Origin: Linum tenue
Taxonomy: Eukaryota > Streptophyta > Magnoliopsida > Malpighiales > Linaceae
Direction of reading: 5' to 3'
Assembly: GCA_946122785.1 (NCBI GenBank)
Contig: CAMGYJ010000005.1
Location: forward strand, 40,538,002 to 40,602,001
Length of the DNA stretch: 64,000 nt
In this document: positions 22,501 to 33,150 of the stretch, in pieces
Position numbering within the stretch: position 1 is the stretch's first letter
Layout: each line of letters opens with the position of its first letter
The notes under the pieces: generated by a model
What the model was told of the DNA's origin: nothing
Databases searched by the model: none
What the model saw: the letters and a program-made list of their open reading frames with translations, nothing else
Program-made: the position numbers and the translations under genes

Positions 22501-23436
22501 CTCAACCGATCTTGATGCCCCTATACCGAAGATCACTGATCTTTGTTTCCTCTTTTTTTGCTCATCTCCCAGCCTAAAAGAGGACGTTAGATTTGGGAAG
22601 AGCTAGTCGTCGCCTAGCTCGTCGGAGTGAAAGGGAATGAGAAAGTTTAAGTGAAAGAGAGTGGAGGAGAACGTAAAAGTGGAGAGAGGGAAAGGAAAAG
22701 TGAAATGCTTGACTCACTTAAAGCAGCCAAAAACCTTTTTTCCAAATCCTTCTCCAAACCAGTAATTTCTAGCCACTCATTTTGGTTTTGAGTGATGTGG
22801 ACAATTGGGAAAGCTTTGTGAACATGCACATAAAATGTGTTTTATGTACACCATAGACAAATTAAGAGTAGGAAAATAATGAAACATAAATGTATTGTGA
22901 AGGCCGACCCCCAAATTGGAAGAAAAACTCTACATGCCACTTAATCTGACCAACCTTCTTTTATCTTTGAGTTTTTTTTGCCTACTCATTTAGTTGTAAT
23001 TTTTATCAGTAAACCATTTTACACAAAAAAAAAAAGAGTGATCTAGAATAAAGATAACATATTCAGTTATTTTAAGAAAAACATTTCAGTTATTTTACAT
23101 TACATATAATAGTTTTACGTGGCATGTACCAATGACTAACAACCCATTAAAGAATAAAAATTATTGATAAAATAACATATTTGTCATACTTTCCAATATA
23201 CTTTTTCACTTGAACTTTTTGCTAATGAAAAACATTTTCTCTTTCCATCCATCCAACCACCCCCCCCCCCTCTCATTTTATTTCTCTTTCTTCGAGAATA
23301 GAGTGTTCAACTTTAGTATGGATGTAGCAATTAACAACTTGTTAGTAAATCGAAAAAAACTTCATTTCCATTTCTTCTTCTTTTTCTAAACAACAAACCT
23401 TCCATATATCAATCTCTAAACAACATTTCTTCTTCT
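22501..23436. other. Gene-free region
   Basis: No supported gene. It includes a C-run at about 23260-23270 and a purine-rich stretch near 22640-22700. Confidence 0.45.
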
Positions 23437-23780
23437 TTTACCCAAACCTTTTTCAGATTCTTTTATTTTAACCAAACCTATTGAATTCCTAAAAATTATC
23501 CAAACGTTAACTCTCCGTCAACTTTTTTGTTAGTAATGCTGACTAAGTATGACCATAATGAGTTGACTTCCTACGTGGCGGTCAGAATACCATCATTTAC
23601 TATTTTTAATAAAAAGATTATCAAAAAACAAGACAAAATCCCACCTCTCACGTGGACGAAATAAGTAACGGTAACAGAATGAATGCCCAGACTTTGATAA
23701 ATTATAATACGTTTGGATAATATATAGAATTTCTATAGGTTTGGTTAAAATAAAAGAATCTGAAAAAGGTTTGGGTAAAA
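23437..23780. mobile_element. Small MITE with ~70-bp inverted ends
   Basis: The left end TTTACCCAAACCTTTTTCAG continues through ATTCTTTTATTTTAACC and ATTATCCAAACG. The right end carries the exact reverse complements in reverse order, ending CTGAAAAAGGTTTGGGTAAA. Total length is about 344 bp. Poly-A/T flanks hide any TSD, so the superfamily is uncertain. No ORF. Confidence 0.75.
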
Positions 23781-24852
23781 AATAGACATTGCCCAACTTT
23801 TTTTTATGCTTATGGTCTTTGACTAAATGAAGAAACATTAAACAAAAAGTTACATTCGTAACACTTTTAACATTGTTGGGTAACATATTCTCAAAATTTG
23901 TGACTTAGAAAGACCAACCAGCTTGCTAGGGGAACAATACACAAAACAAAGACTAGATATTTCTGAGGTCATAAAAAACTTTCCTCCTATGACTTATATG
24001 TCCCATGTTAAAACATATGTTCTATGCCATATGGAAGATCTGTGCAGGCCAAACAAGTTTCAAGCCACCAACATCAACTCCAGAAGCCTCCATCGAGATG
24101 TCAATGTTGCAATGCTCCACACCTCGTGCAATGTTGATTCTCAGATTAAATCTTATCATTGGACATTTCTCGCTACCAATCACTACATATTTATTACTGG
24201 GCTACTGCCCCGTAAAGACAATAGCTATGGGGTCTGTTTACAAGTAAAATTATTCTGGCTTCAATTAAATAGGAAGTTGATTAATATGGAGTATTTAATT
24301 GGCTTTAATACGCCAATTTGGATATTAGGATGAATTTGGTTGGGCCAAGCATGAGGTTAGGGCCCATCATTGATAATGTCGTGGTAATAAGAGATGATAT
24401 TGTTTTATTGAAACAGCGTGCAGGTTTAACAACAATGTGAATGTCAATGACGTCACGAGCTCGTAAGTGTTGCAAGTTCACAAACGGTGAAGCACCAATA
24501 AGCTGCGAGCTAAATAAGGTCGCAACATCAATGATGCTTCAAATTCAAAAACGTTGTGAGGTTAATGACACCGTGAGTTCAAAAACCTCGAGGTGGGTAA
24601 CGATCACGAGTCCAACAATGTCAGGGTGTAAAATAATGATATATTTTAATCAACAACATTGCCGTTATTTTTGAAACAATGTGGTGTCAAACAGTGGGGT
24701 TTCCTTGCGAAGCGGCTCTAGTCCATGAAGAGGTGGTAACCAAGAAGCAACAGCGTTGTGAATCAAACTGCGCTACAAATCCTATGCTCCTATATGTGTC
24801 ATGATCATTTATGTGCACGTGTATTTCAGACAGGGAGATTGGAGAACATGGG
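23781..24852. other. Region with no firm gene
   Basis: A plus-strand frame near 24005-24247 includes FYAIWKICAG, slightly like the RNase H-proximal part of a LINE, but too weak to call. Nothing else was recognised. Confidence 0.35.
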
Positions 24853-26222
24853 TGATAACGATGTAATTGCACATATTTGCACCCCTAGTTCTTATCCGTT
24901 TGAGAGGCATAGTCGTGTGTTTTGGCCTATTTTACGCCGGGTTGTGCTATTTTGTCATGTTTCAGGTCCCAGGTGTCAAAGGGAAGGCTAAGCGCGAGTT
25001 TCGGGGCATTCGGAGGTCATTTCGTCAAGCTGGAGCCAAAACACGGGCAGACCTAAAGCATTACACGGCCGTGTTCTGGTGGCCGTGATTTTACTGCCGA
25101 GAGCTAATTCGAGTTGGCAAAATCAAGCCAAAACACGGGCACAAAGCACGGCCGTGTTCCACCAAAGCACGGGCGTGTTCCACCAAAGCACGGTCGTGTT
25201 TCTCCCAGTGCACTGGCCGTGTAATTAACACTAGCCAAAGCACGGGCGGGCTGAGGCAAAGCACGGCCGTGCCCTCCACCGTGCTTTGGCCACTGATGCT
25301 TTTAAGCAGATTTTCAGCCACAATTCAAGGGGATTCGAGTTTTTGAGAGAAAGAACGATTCCTAGAGAGAGAAAGTGACGAACAAGAGTCTCCAAGTGCC
25401 ACAGATTGATCTTCAACACGATTGGAGGCCAGTTTGAGTTTGGAGAAGTGCCGATCAACGTCCAGGAGCAAGAAATCATCCTTCACAGTATGAATTCCGC
25501 GTCTGATTCTGCTTTCGCTTTCGTCTCCATGGAGTAGTTCTCCCATTCATCTGGGTATGGAGAACCCTAGATTTGTATGTCAGGATTGATTGTATGAACC
25601 CAAGTACTGATTCTATGATTTGATTATATTCGATTGAGGTTTGAATGATTGAATGACTTGAATCCTGATCAAATTCCTGTTGTTTCTGCTTTAACCTAGA
25701 ATGAGAATATCTGCCTAGGTTGATAGAGCATCCTTGATTGAAGGTAGGGAGTTCGTGACTTTAGTCGAGGAGCCAACTCACTATTCTGTACCGGAGTTAC
25801 TCCGGTAGTGGAGGTTTTGTTCTTAGGGCCTCAATCTGTCTACTCCGGTGGAGGTTAGTCGCCCGCTAGAGATTCAGATTGAGAGGGTCTGAAGACCTTT
25901 AGTCGAGACTTCAGGCTGTTTAAGAACCTTCCGCAGTATAACTGTCATAGAAACTGAACTTGGTAATTACAATCCGGCTTAACTGCAATCTAGGGGGAAT
26001 CATATCCGGGTGACCTCTCTTAACCTGAATACAACTGTTTACTTGCTTTGTTAGTTTGATAGTTTAGACTTTCATGCCAGTTTCATTGCTAGATAACAAG
26101 AATTCACTGAGTAGTCATCAAATCTAGGACCCGGGTTGATAATTAAAACCAAACCCGCTATACTACGCTTTAGGAAGTGATTACACTTGGTCAATTCCTA
26201 GAGTGACAGTAGAGTCGAGTCA
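24853..26222 (+). repeat. 5' LTR of Athila-like element A
   Basis: The start TGATAACG is chosen by alignment to the element B LTR start TGATGACTCG; the end is the CA just before the primer-binding site. It contains three CACGGCCGTG palindromes (25064, 25147, 25262) and many half-sites. The exact left boundary is uncertain because no second copy is present. Confidence 0.65.
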
Positions 26223-26228
26223 AGTTTT

Positions 26229-26246
26229 TGGCGCCGTTGCCGGGGA
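26229..26246 (+). promoter_or_regulatory. Primer-binding site of element A (tRNA-Asp type)
   Basis: TGGCGCCGTTGCCGGGGA is the primer-binding sequence typical of plant Athila/Tat Gypsy elements, complementary to the tRNA-Asp 3' end. It lies 6 bp after the LTR end. Confidence 0.85.
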
Positions 26247-26363
26247 CGGCTAGGTTGTTGAAGAAAAGTGATTTTTGTTAATTTAGCTTTTCTTTTTGCT
26301 TTGTTTGCTTTGTCCCACTTGTGCCTTCACGGGTTTGCTTGCTTGAGTGTGTGCAGGTAGTGC

Positions 26364-26525
26364 ATGACCCGTAGCCAGTCAGGAGGTTTACTGCCGTTGA
26401 ATCCAGAGATTGACCGCACCTGTCGCCAACTCAGGAGACAACAGCGAGCTAGATTGGCTACGGAAGAGCGCATAGACGGCCACGTGAGCAGTGATTCTGA
26501 GGAGTACGAGATGGAAGACTACTGA
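26364..26525 (+). pseudogene. Start of Athila gag, cut by element B
   Basis: The ATG opens a frame MTRSQSGGLLPLNPEIDRTC that continues with RRQQRARLATEERIDGH and an acidic SDSEEYEMEDY. This matches the N-terminus of Athila/Tat gag proteins. After 53 codons the frame meets the first base of the inserted LTR, which supplies TGA as a stop. Everything after that is missing. Confidence 0.7.
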
Positions 26526-27965
26526 TGACTCGATATTTGCACATGTTTTCCCCTTTGTTTCTTGATTGTTTGAGCTTTAATTATCGCTTCTTTGGCCTAT
26601 TTTACGCTATGTTGTGTTCCTTTGTCATATTTCAGGTCCTAGCACATAAAGTGAAGCATAGGCGCAAGTTTCAAGTCAATCAGAGATCAATTGGCGATTC
26701 GGGAGCAGAAACTCAGGCATGACCTGAAGAAGAACGGATTTCTAACTCACTTTATGGACAAAGAATCATGCAAGCTTGTAATGAAAAGAAAGAGGACGAG
26801 ACTACGAGCGTCTGGGATCAAACGGCGACTGATTCGGAGTCCGGACGAGGGAGAAACGAAGCATTGAATATAGGGGAACAGGTTCAGCAGTAAAAACACG
26901 GGCGCGTATAAATCAAAACACGGCCGTGCCCATATTTAGGCATGACCGTGTTTTGACCGACGCGGCCGAGTGTGTTTTTAACACGGGGCAAAACACGGGC
27001 GGGCAAAAGCAAAACACGGTCGTGCCATCGACCGTGTTTTGCCCAGAATCGGGGTTTTTAACCCAAATTCGAGCCAAAGGAGAGGGAGAGCTGGGTTTTG
27101 GATCCCAAACACCCAAGGGACGAACCAAAGAGAGAGATGGCGATTTGAGGGCATTCTAAGAGTGGAATTGGAGGATTTCTTTTCTTTGGAAGCTCGAGGA
27201 ACAAGCCCGGACTTGAAGACTGATCATCTGAAGATTCTTACTGCAGTCTCTCTCTTCTCTATGGAGTAACTTCCCTTCACTTAGGTTTTGAGGAACCCTA
27301 GCTATGTTTGTTTGATTGGATGATTGTATGAGTACTCTGACTTGATAACCTTGAGTTCATATTCAATCTATGCATGTTTTCATGATTCAATTCTGCTTTA
27401 GTCGAGATTATTGATTCTGCTTTGATCCTATGAGAGCGAATACCTGATTAGGTCAATAGAGCACCATAGATTGATAGTATTGGATCGAATGCTTTAGTTG
27501 AGCGTTGATTCACTGCTTTGTATCGATTAAGAACCTCTTTCGATAGAGGGAGTCTAGTTCAGAACGCCTTGATCGGTTGTTCTAGAGAAGGATACGTCCC
27601 TCTAGGCAATTGACTCAAGAGGGCCTTGTTCCTTTAGTCGAGACTCAAGGTCTAGTTAAGGATTCTCCGCATTGTGAATGAAAGTGAAACAGGTTAGAGA
27701 TCATCAATCATTAATCTGGCTAGTGGCTAGGGGGAATCATACCTAAGTGAGTTCCCAACCTGTAATTAAATTAACCTTAACTGTAGTTTGCTAGAGTAGT
27801 TTTAGTTCTTCTATCTTAATCTGGTTTGCTAGATAATGAACTGAAGCTGAGTAATAGTAACTCTAGAGACCCGTGGATTCGATATTTATTACTTGAGCCA
27901 CTATACTGCAGTCCCTTTCATTGGTTACACTTGGCCATTGTTAGGAGTTGTGTCATAGCGAGTCA
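26523..27965 (+). repeat. 5' LTR of element B
   Basis: It starts TGATGACTCGATATTTGC and ends CA before AGTTTTTGGCGCC. The first 458 bp align without indels to 30670-31127. It carries one CACGGCCGTG palindrome at 26919. Confidence 0.85.
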
Positions 27966-27971
27966 AGTTTT

Positions 27972-27989
27972 TGGCGCCGTTGCTGGGGA
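27972..27989 (+). promoter_or_regulatory. Primer-binding site of element B
   Basis: TGGCGCCGTTGCTGGGGA differs from the site in element A by one base (C to T). It is a tRNA-Asp-type primer site placed just after the LTR. Confidence 0.85.
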
Positions 27990-28101
27990 CTTTCTAGATT
28001 ATTAGGAAAGGCAGAAGTTTGTTACTTTAGCATTTTTCTTTTCTTTTCCACCCTTGCTTTTCACTTGGGTGTTTTAGTTTTTGTTGGTGCAGAGCTGAAT
28101 C

Positions 28102-29289
28102 ATGGATCCTCATGGCTTCTCCAACCATTGGGGGTATCCACTACCATCCGAGTGGTATTACCCTGAGACCCCCTGGAGCAATCATGGAGGAGAAGACTAT
28201 GGATTCGGATTCCAGTACCAACCCCCTTACTACGGAGAACAACCAGATCCCTGGGCATATCAAGACCAACCTCATTATCAAGAAGAATTCCTCCCACAAC
28301 CAGAAGGGCCATCGGAGCTGGAGTTACCCATGGCGGCCTTCACGAGCCATTCTGCAGAGCCATGCTACACTCCACAGCCAGATCCAAACTATGAATTGAG
28401 GCTTCTCATGGAGCAGTTTGCTCGAGACAGTGAGAGATCATGTGTCAGGATGGATCTTTGTACCCAGGCCTTTCGTGAAACGGAGGAGATCCTCCTGAGC
28501 CTTAAGAAGAACGTCGATGATCTTGAGCGATCTTGTGCACAACCTGCTCTAGATCACCCTTCTGCTACCATACTAGAAGAGGAGGAAGAAGAAGAAGGCT
28601 ACAAGGACATTGTGGAGCACACTGAAGTTGTCACGGAGAGCTCCCGTGATGATCATGATCAGGAATGTCCTGTTGTAGCCGACCACACCTTCCCACATCC
28701 CAAACTGAGCTTTGAAGAGGCGGGCATGAGTGAGGAGATGCAAGAAGATCTCATGAAAGAAATTGCTTGGCAACTTGCTCTCCAATCCGTGCTAGAAGAA
28801 GAAGAGCAAGAAAGGGAGCAGAAAGAAGTTGTGGAGGATGACGAAAGTGAAGCAGGAGGAGTTCTTGATCATTTCCCAGGGGTGATACCACATGAAGAAA
28901 GGAAGGTTGAAGAAGCAATTGGCGTCCAGGCTGAGGACGGAGTTAAGGTGGAAGAGGCTTGCACTGGCCATGAGTTGCAGGTAATATCCCCACCAAACTT
29001 CGAGGAACTGCTTAGCAAGGACCCATTTGCAGTGTCTCTTTGCCATACCAAGGCCACATCGACATCGGTTCCCCTTGGTGGACGCGATGGTGGCCAATCG
29101 ATACTGTCATATCTAGTTTGGGGCAATGAGACGAGAGAAGAGAAGAAGAGGTCTCGAGGGTGGACACTTAATCTGCATCAAGTGCACGAGCTTCCATCAC
29201 CTGTCACACCACATGCTCATGACTTGAGACTCCACCTCATTGACGAGAACCTCAACTTCAAGGAGGTTTTGGGGTGGACCGAAACTTAG
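28102..29289 (+). CDS. 395-residue acidic protein of non-autonomous Athila-like element
   Basis: An intact ORF begins MDPHGFSNHWGYPLPSEWYY, about 110 bp after the primer-binding site, where gag would normally start. The first ~75 residues are rich in Tyr, Pro, Gln and Trp. Residues ~95-140 (LRLLMEQFARDSERSCVRMD...) look helical and resemble segments in gag-like proteins of defective Athila/Tat elements. Residues ~155-290 are very acidic, with Glu runs, possibly coiled coil. The end (about 300-395) includes SILSYLVWGNETREEKKRSR. There is no zinc knuckle, protease, RT, RNase H or integrase motif. The frame has survived in an element whose LTRs are also similar, so it was probably translated recently. 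The function is unknown: it may be a gag-like packaging protein or a captured host gene. Confidence 0.65.
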   Translation: MDPHGFSNHWGYPLPSEWYYPETPWSNHGGEDYGFGFQYQPPYYGEQPDPWAYQDQPHYQEEFLPQPEGPSELELPMAAFTSHSAEPCYTPQPDPNYELRLLMEQFARDSERSCVRMDLCTQAFRETEEILLSLKKNVDDLERSCAQPALDHPSATILEEEEEEEGYKDIVEHTEVVTESSRDDHDQECPVVADHTFPHPKLSFEEAGMSEEMQEDLMKEIAWQLALQSVLEEEEQEREQKEVVEDDESEAGGVLDHFPGVIPHEERKVEEAIGVQAEDGVKVEEACTGHELQVISPPNFEELLSKDPFAVSLCHTKATSTSVPLGGRDGGQSILSYLVWGNETREEKKRSRGWTLNLHQVHELPSPVTPHAHDLRLHLIDENLNFKEVLGWTET

Positions 29290-30654
29290 GAGCCATCGTC
29301 CGGCTCACGACGTGAAAGAAGCGCTTGTTGGGAGGCAACCCAACCATTCGGTTTGCATTTCTTTCCCTATTACTCTTCGGTTGAGTCAGTTTTGTTCTTT
29401 GATTTTAGAGTCAATAACTCAACCTTTGTGAGATTTTGTGTGGTGTTTGTGTTCTGATTAAACTCTCCTCCTGGAATACATCGCCTGCCCCGTCCACCAT
29501 CATTCACCCTTGATCTGGTAACTTCGTTCTACCCTCCTTATCTTTCCTCCATTGAGGACAATGTCGTGCTTAAGTGTGGGGGGATGTTCGATTATGTATG
29601 CGTGTCAATGTTTGGCTATTTGTATGCTTGGAGCCTAGTCCACTGTCCAAATTTCGATTTGAGGGCTCTAAGTACGTGTTTCCTTGCAAATTGCCTGCTC
29701 AGTATGCTTTGAATTCACAGTCTCTATAGTAATGTGCAACCTAGGGAGGTAGTGTAGCACTATCGAGGATGTTGAAGTATAAGATTTTTCCTATCTAGCT
29801 CTTTGCTGTGCCAGTTGATTTTGTGAATTAGTGGAGCTAGGACCGTTGAATTCATGTGGTAATGGTGACTCTATGTGGATTGTGTTTTGGACTCGTGTAT
29901 CGAACATGGTGCTCATATAGAAAATGGGAAGCAGTTGGTCCTCCATGTCGAAATCATTGAAATCTTAAACATGGGGTAAGCCCAACGTGTGTGGCACCGT
30001 TCATTGCACAAAATCGGGTTTTGGAAGAGATTTTAGTGATCCTTAGTGGGGTACTCCTACAAGGTGAAGCTAAGCTGTCTCTAGTACAAGTAAAATTTTC
30101 ACCCGTTGAACGGTTTGCCTACTCGAGGATGTGCTTTTAAGGGCACGGATAGAGCTTCCGACCCCCCTTAATTTCATTGACCCTCCACACGAGTTGAGGA
30201 AAAGGAGTTAAAAGAAGTACTCTGGCGAGCGCCAGATGTACAGAAATTGCTCTTGCTCGACTAATAAGGGTCGACCGTGCAAAAGACTGCAGTTGGAACC
30301 CCTGCTAAGTGAATAAAAAGGAAAAAAAAGTAAGTAAAATGAAAGTGAAAAAGGGGTTCCAACGGTGAAATGAAGTGAAAGAGCACCCCGGTACAACGAG
30401 TCCTTGGTTGTGAATGATATGAGTCCCTTTATCCATGAACCGACTGTCTTACTTCTACTTCTTCTCATGATCCTGGCTTGAGTCAAGTACTCGCATTGAG
30501 AGAGATAGGGAACGTCTTAGAAGACCAGTTGACCTCGTAAGCTGCTATATGATCTAGGAAATCCTCTACCGACGATCGGGGTTGTTTGTTGCTATAGAGT
30601 TCTGGAGAGTTGCATTGGTTTGAGTTAGGTTTGCTTGGGGACAAGCAAACGGTT
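29290..30654 (+). other. Non-coding 3' internal region of element B
   Basis: It contains AAGCGCTTGTTGGGAGGCAA shortly after the ORF and CTTAAGTGTGGGGGGATG at about 29569; both phrases are familiar from the 3' non-coding part of Athila/Tat elements. The second is polypurine-tract-like and may be an older or decoy PPT. No supported ORF. Confidence 0.6.
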
Positions 30655-30669
30655 AAGTATGGGGGGATT
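30655..30669 (+). promoter_or_regulatory. Polypurine tract of element B
   Basis: The purine-rich AAGTATGGGGGGATT directly precedes the 3' LTR start, the required position for plus-strand priming. Confidence 0.8.
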
Positions 30670-31127
30670 TGATGACTCGATATTTGCACATGTTTTCCCC
30701 TTTGTTTCTTGATTGTTTGAGCTTTAATTATCGCTTCTTTGGCCTATTTTACGCTATGTTGTGTTCCTTTGTCATATTTCAGGTCCTAGCACATAAAGTG
30801 AAGCATAGGCGCAAGTTTCAAGTCAATCAGAGATCAATTGGCGATTCGGGAGCAGAAACTCAGGCATGAACAGAAGAAGAACGGATTTCTACCTAACTTT
30901 ATGGACAAAGAATCATGCAAGCTTGTCATGAAAAGAAAGAGGACGAGACTACGAGCGTCTGGGATCAAACGACGACTGATTCGGAGTCCGGACGAGGGAG
31001 AAACGAAGCATTGAATATAGGGGAACAGGTTCGGCAGTAAAAACACGGGCGCGCTTAAATCAAAACACGGCCGTGCCCATATTTAGGCATGACCGTGTTT
31101 TGACCGACGCGCCCGAGTGTGTTTTTA
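30670..31127 (+). repeat. Truncated 3' LTR of element B
   Basis: It matches the first 458 bp of the 5' LTR with a few substitutions and no indel, then stops abruptly after GTGTTTTTA. The following sequence is unrelated to the rest of the LTR. Confidence 0.85.
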
Positions 31128-31252
31128 TTACACATGGAATTGCTCAAAGTTCAAAGAGTACACATGAAACATGAAAATAACAAAGTTGAAAGAGAACACA
31201 CAACACATTAAAGATGTAAAGACAATAGAGTACAAATAGGATCTTCTTCTAA

Positions 31253-32365
31253 TTAATAATCCATGACGGGAAAGTAATCTCCATCTCCTCCACCACTTTC
31301 ATCGCCATCTCCTCCACCACTTGCATCGCCATCTCCATCTCCGCCATCACTTGGATAAGAGTTGGGATCATCTTGATCGTACCCATAAATGTCATTTTGT
31401 TTACGCCTCCAAAATCTCTTCTTTCTTGGTGTCATCTTTGACAAATCCTTCTCCAGAATAGCTACATTTTCTTGAAGTATTGCAGCTTCCCTCTCTTTCT
31501 TCTCCACAGCCTACTTTTCTGCTTCACGCTCCCTCACTTGCCTCTTGTATGCCCATTCCTCTTTCTCCTGCTCTAGTCTCCTCTCTTGAACATTCATTTT
31601 TCTGTTTTCGTACTCCATCCTCGACTTTTGCATCTCTCTCATATCATTACCAAACTCTAGCAGTTGAGTAGTGTATATGTCTGACGATTCAGCAACTACC
31701 TTACCTTTCTTCTTTGCTGCCTTTTATTTGTCGCGTCCTTCAGGGCGAGTCAACAAGAAAGGCGTAGCTCCTTCATCTGGTAAGTCATCAAGGCCTTCCA
31801 CGGGAGATGATTGAGAACCAAAACCTGTGGGAGAACTTTGGGAACCTTGCCCCATAGGTGGAATGGGACTAACAAGCAGGCCAGGATTGCAGTACCATTT
31901 TGGACAATTTCGAAGAATATCGAAACAATGCTCAAAAACAAAAGCCTTGTTCCCATTCTCTTGCTTATATATTGCTCTTGCCTCCTTTTCCTAATGAAAT
32001 AATTAGTACATGGGTTATAGAAGTTTTTATTGACACATAAAAAATAAGAAAATACACAAGTTGAGGGTCCAAAAGAATACCACATCAAACTGGTTCGTGC
32101 CACTCGATTGATGCCTTTGTGCTCTTTGCAAAACTCCCTTCCAAGCATTGCAGTGATAGCAAATAATCCTCATTCGGGATTCCATTGCAATAGCAGTACG
32201 AGTTGTAGTAGGATCCCATTTTTGATGTTCTGCCGCCATTCTGTCCCACAACCTTGTAGACTTCTGGTTGGTGCCAACCGCTCCATCTTCTGATATCGAC
32301 ACCCAAGCTCTGCACAAGATTTCATCTTCATTCGGACGCCAATTAGGTCCTCTCTTGCCTGTCAT
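31253..32365 (-). pseudogene. MYB/SANT-like protein of PIF/Harbinger type (broken)
   Basis: Exon 1 (32365 to about 32040) starts MTGKRGPNWRPNEDEILCRA and continues with WVSISEDGAVGTNQ, LWDRMAAEHQKWDP and SGTNQFDVV. This is the SANT/MYB-like family that accompanies PIF/Harbinger transposons and has domesticated relatives in plants. After a short intron the frame resumes with KAFVFEHCFDILRNCPKW, then a Ser/Pro linker, a Lys-rich nuclear-type segment, a long charged coiled coil, and DLSKMTPRKKRFWRRKQNDI near the end. Two in-frame stops (near 31728, within RDK*KAA, and near 31513, within EAEK*AV) break it. In the known system this protein helps the DDE transposase bind DNA; no transposase is present here. 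Confidence 0.7.
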
Positions 32366-32970
32366 ATTTCTATTTTGAGAGATGATAATAATTGAATTTT
32401 GAGAGAATGCGATTTATGCTCTGAGAATGAGTGAAGAGAAATCTATGAAGAGTGTTGTAATATATAAGAAAAAATATGGCCGTTAAAATATGACCGTTTT
32501 TTATAGCCGTTAAAATATGACCGTTTTTTCGTCACTACATCAATTATTTCAAATTTATATTTCAAATCGAATCACAAACAACCAATGAGAATAGAGAAAA
32601 AAAATCAAAAACAAATTCCCAACCAAAAAAGTTAAAAGAAAAAAAAGGGCCCAGCACGTCAGCTGGCCGAGAAGGACCCCGCGCGGTCCTTCTCGGCCAG
32701 CTGACGTGCTGGCCCCTTTTTGGCAGCGAAATTTCCCTCCCCACCCCAAAACCCAGCCAAATATCCCTTCCAAAAACCCAATACCCATTTTTTGCTTCCC
32801 ATTTTTTTGTGGGTTGGAGGAAGATAAAAAAGCCAAATATGGCTTTATAGCATTTTGACACCATGGGTTGGAGCTAGTCTTATGGAAGAGAACTAGTTGT
32901 CTGCTGAGGATGAAAGTGTTAATAAACACTTACTACGAGGACCAATTTGGAATAGGGATGAATTGGAAGC
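32366..32970. other. Gene-free region with a hairpin and transposon-end remnants
   Basis: AAAATATGACCGTTTTTT and a related unit repeat near 32480-32530. Near 32840-32885 CATTTTGACACCATGGGTTG and GGAGCTAGTCTTA resemble one end of a PIF/Harbinger-type MITE, consistent with the neighbouring MYB-like gene, but no matching left end was found. Confidence 0.4.
32651..32712. repeat. Perfect 28-bp hairpin
   Basis: 32651-32678 (CCAGCACGTCAGCTGGCCGA...) is the exact reverse complement of 32685-32712, around a 6-bp loop CCGCGC. It is very G/C-rich compared with its A-rich flank. No adjacent T-run or gene marks it as a terminator. Confidence 0.9.
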
Positions 32971-33150
32971 AAGGTTGTCAATCCGCGGGTTGACCCGGAC
33001 CCGGTAGAGCTAGTGGGTCAAAGGTTAATGGTCACCCGTTTTAGTCCGGTTTAGCTCGAAAATATGTAAAGAGTCATTATATTGTATTTATCCTGATAAA
33101 TTATATCAAATTTCATCTAACATATGAGTTATAACATATAAAATTTCACC

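Larger units (their letters stand above)
24853..26522 (+). mobile_element. Athila-like Gypsy element A (5' part)
   Basis: It consists of a 5' LTR (about 24853-26222), a tRNA-Asp-type primer-binding site and the beginning of gag. It is interrupted at 26522 by element B. No 3' part of element A was found after element B, so the rest has been deleted or lies elsewhere. The LTR is a diverged relative of element B's LTR, sharing TTTGGCCTATTTTACGC and TTTCAGGTCC. Confidence 0.75.
26523..31127 (+). mobile_element. Non-autonomous Athila-like Gypsy element B
   Basis: It has a 5' LTR of 1443 bp, a primer-binding site, one intact ORF of 395 codons, a ~1.4 kb non-coding stretch, a polypurine tract and a 3' LTR cut after 458 bp. 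There is no protease, reverse transcriptase, RNase H or integrase sequence, so it must rely on another element for movement. It is inserted in the gag of element A. The missing 3' LTR end explains why no TSD is seen. Confidence 0.8.

Noticed and set aside
24005..24247. 80-codon frame with FYAIWKICAG, slightly LINE-like
   Set aside because: Only one short phrase resembles the LINE RNase H region; the rest shows no conserved residues.
28792..29126. Minus-strand ORFs opposite the element B protein
   Set aside because: They are antisense to the intact 395-codon frame, with Phe/Leu-rich composition caused by the opposite Glu/Lys codons.
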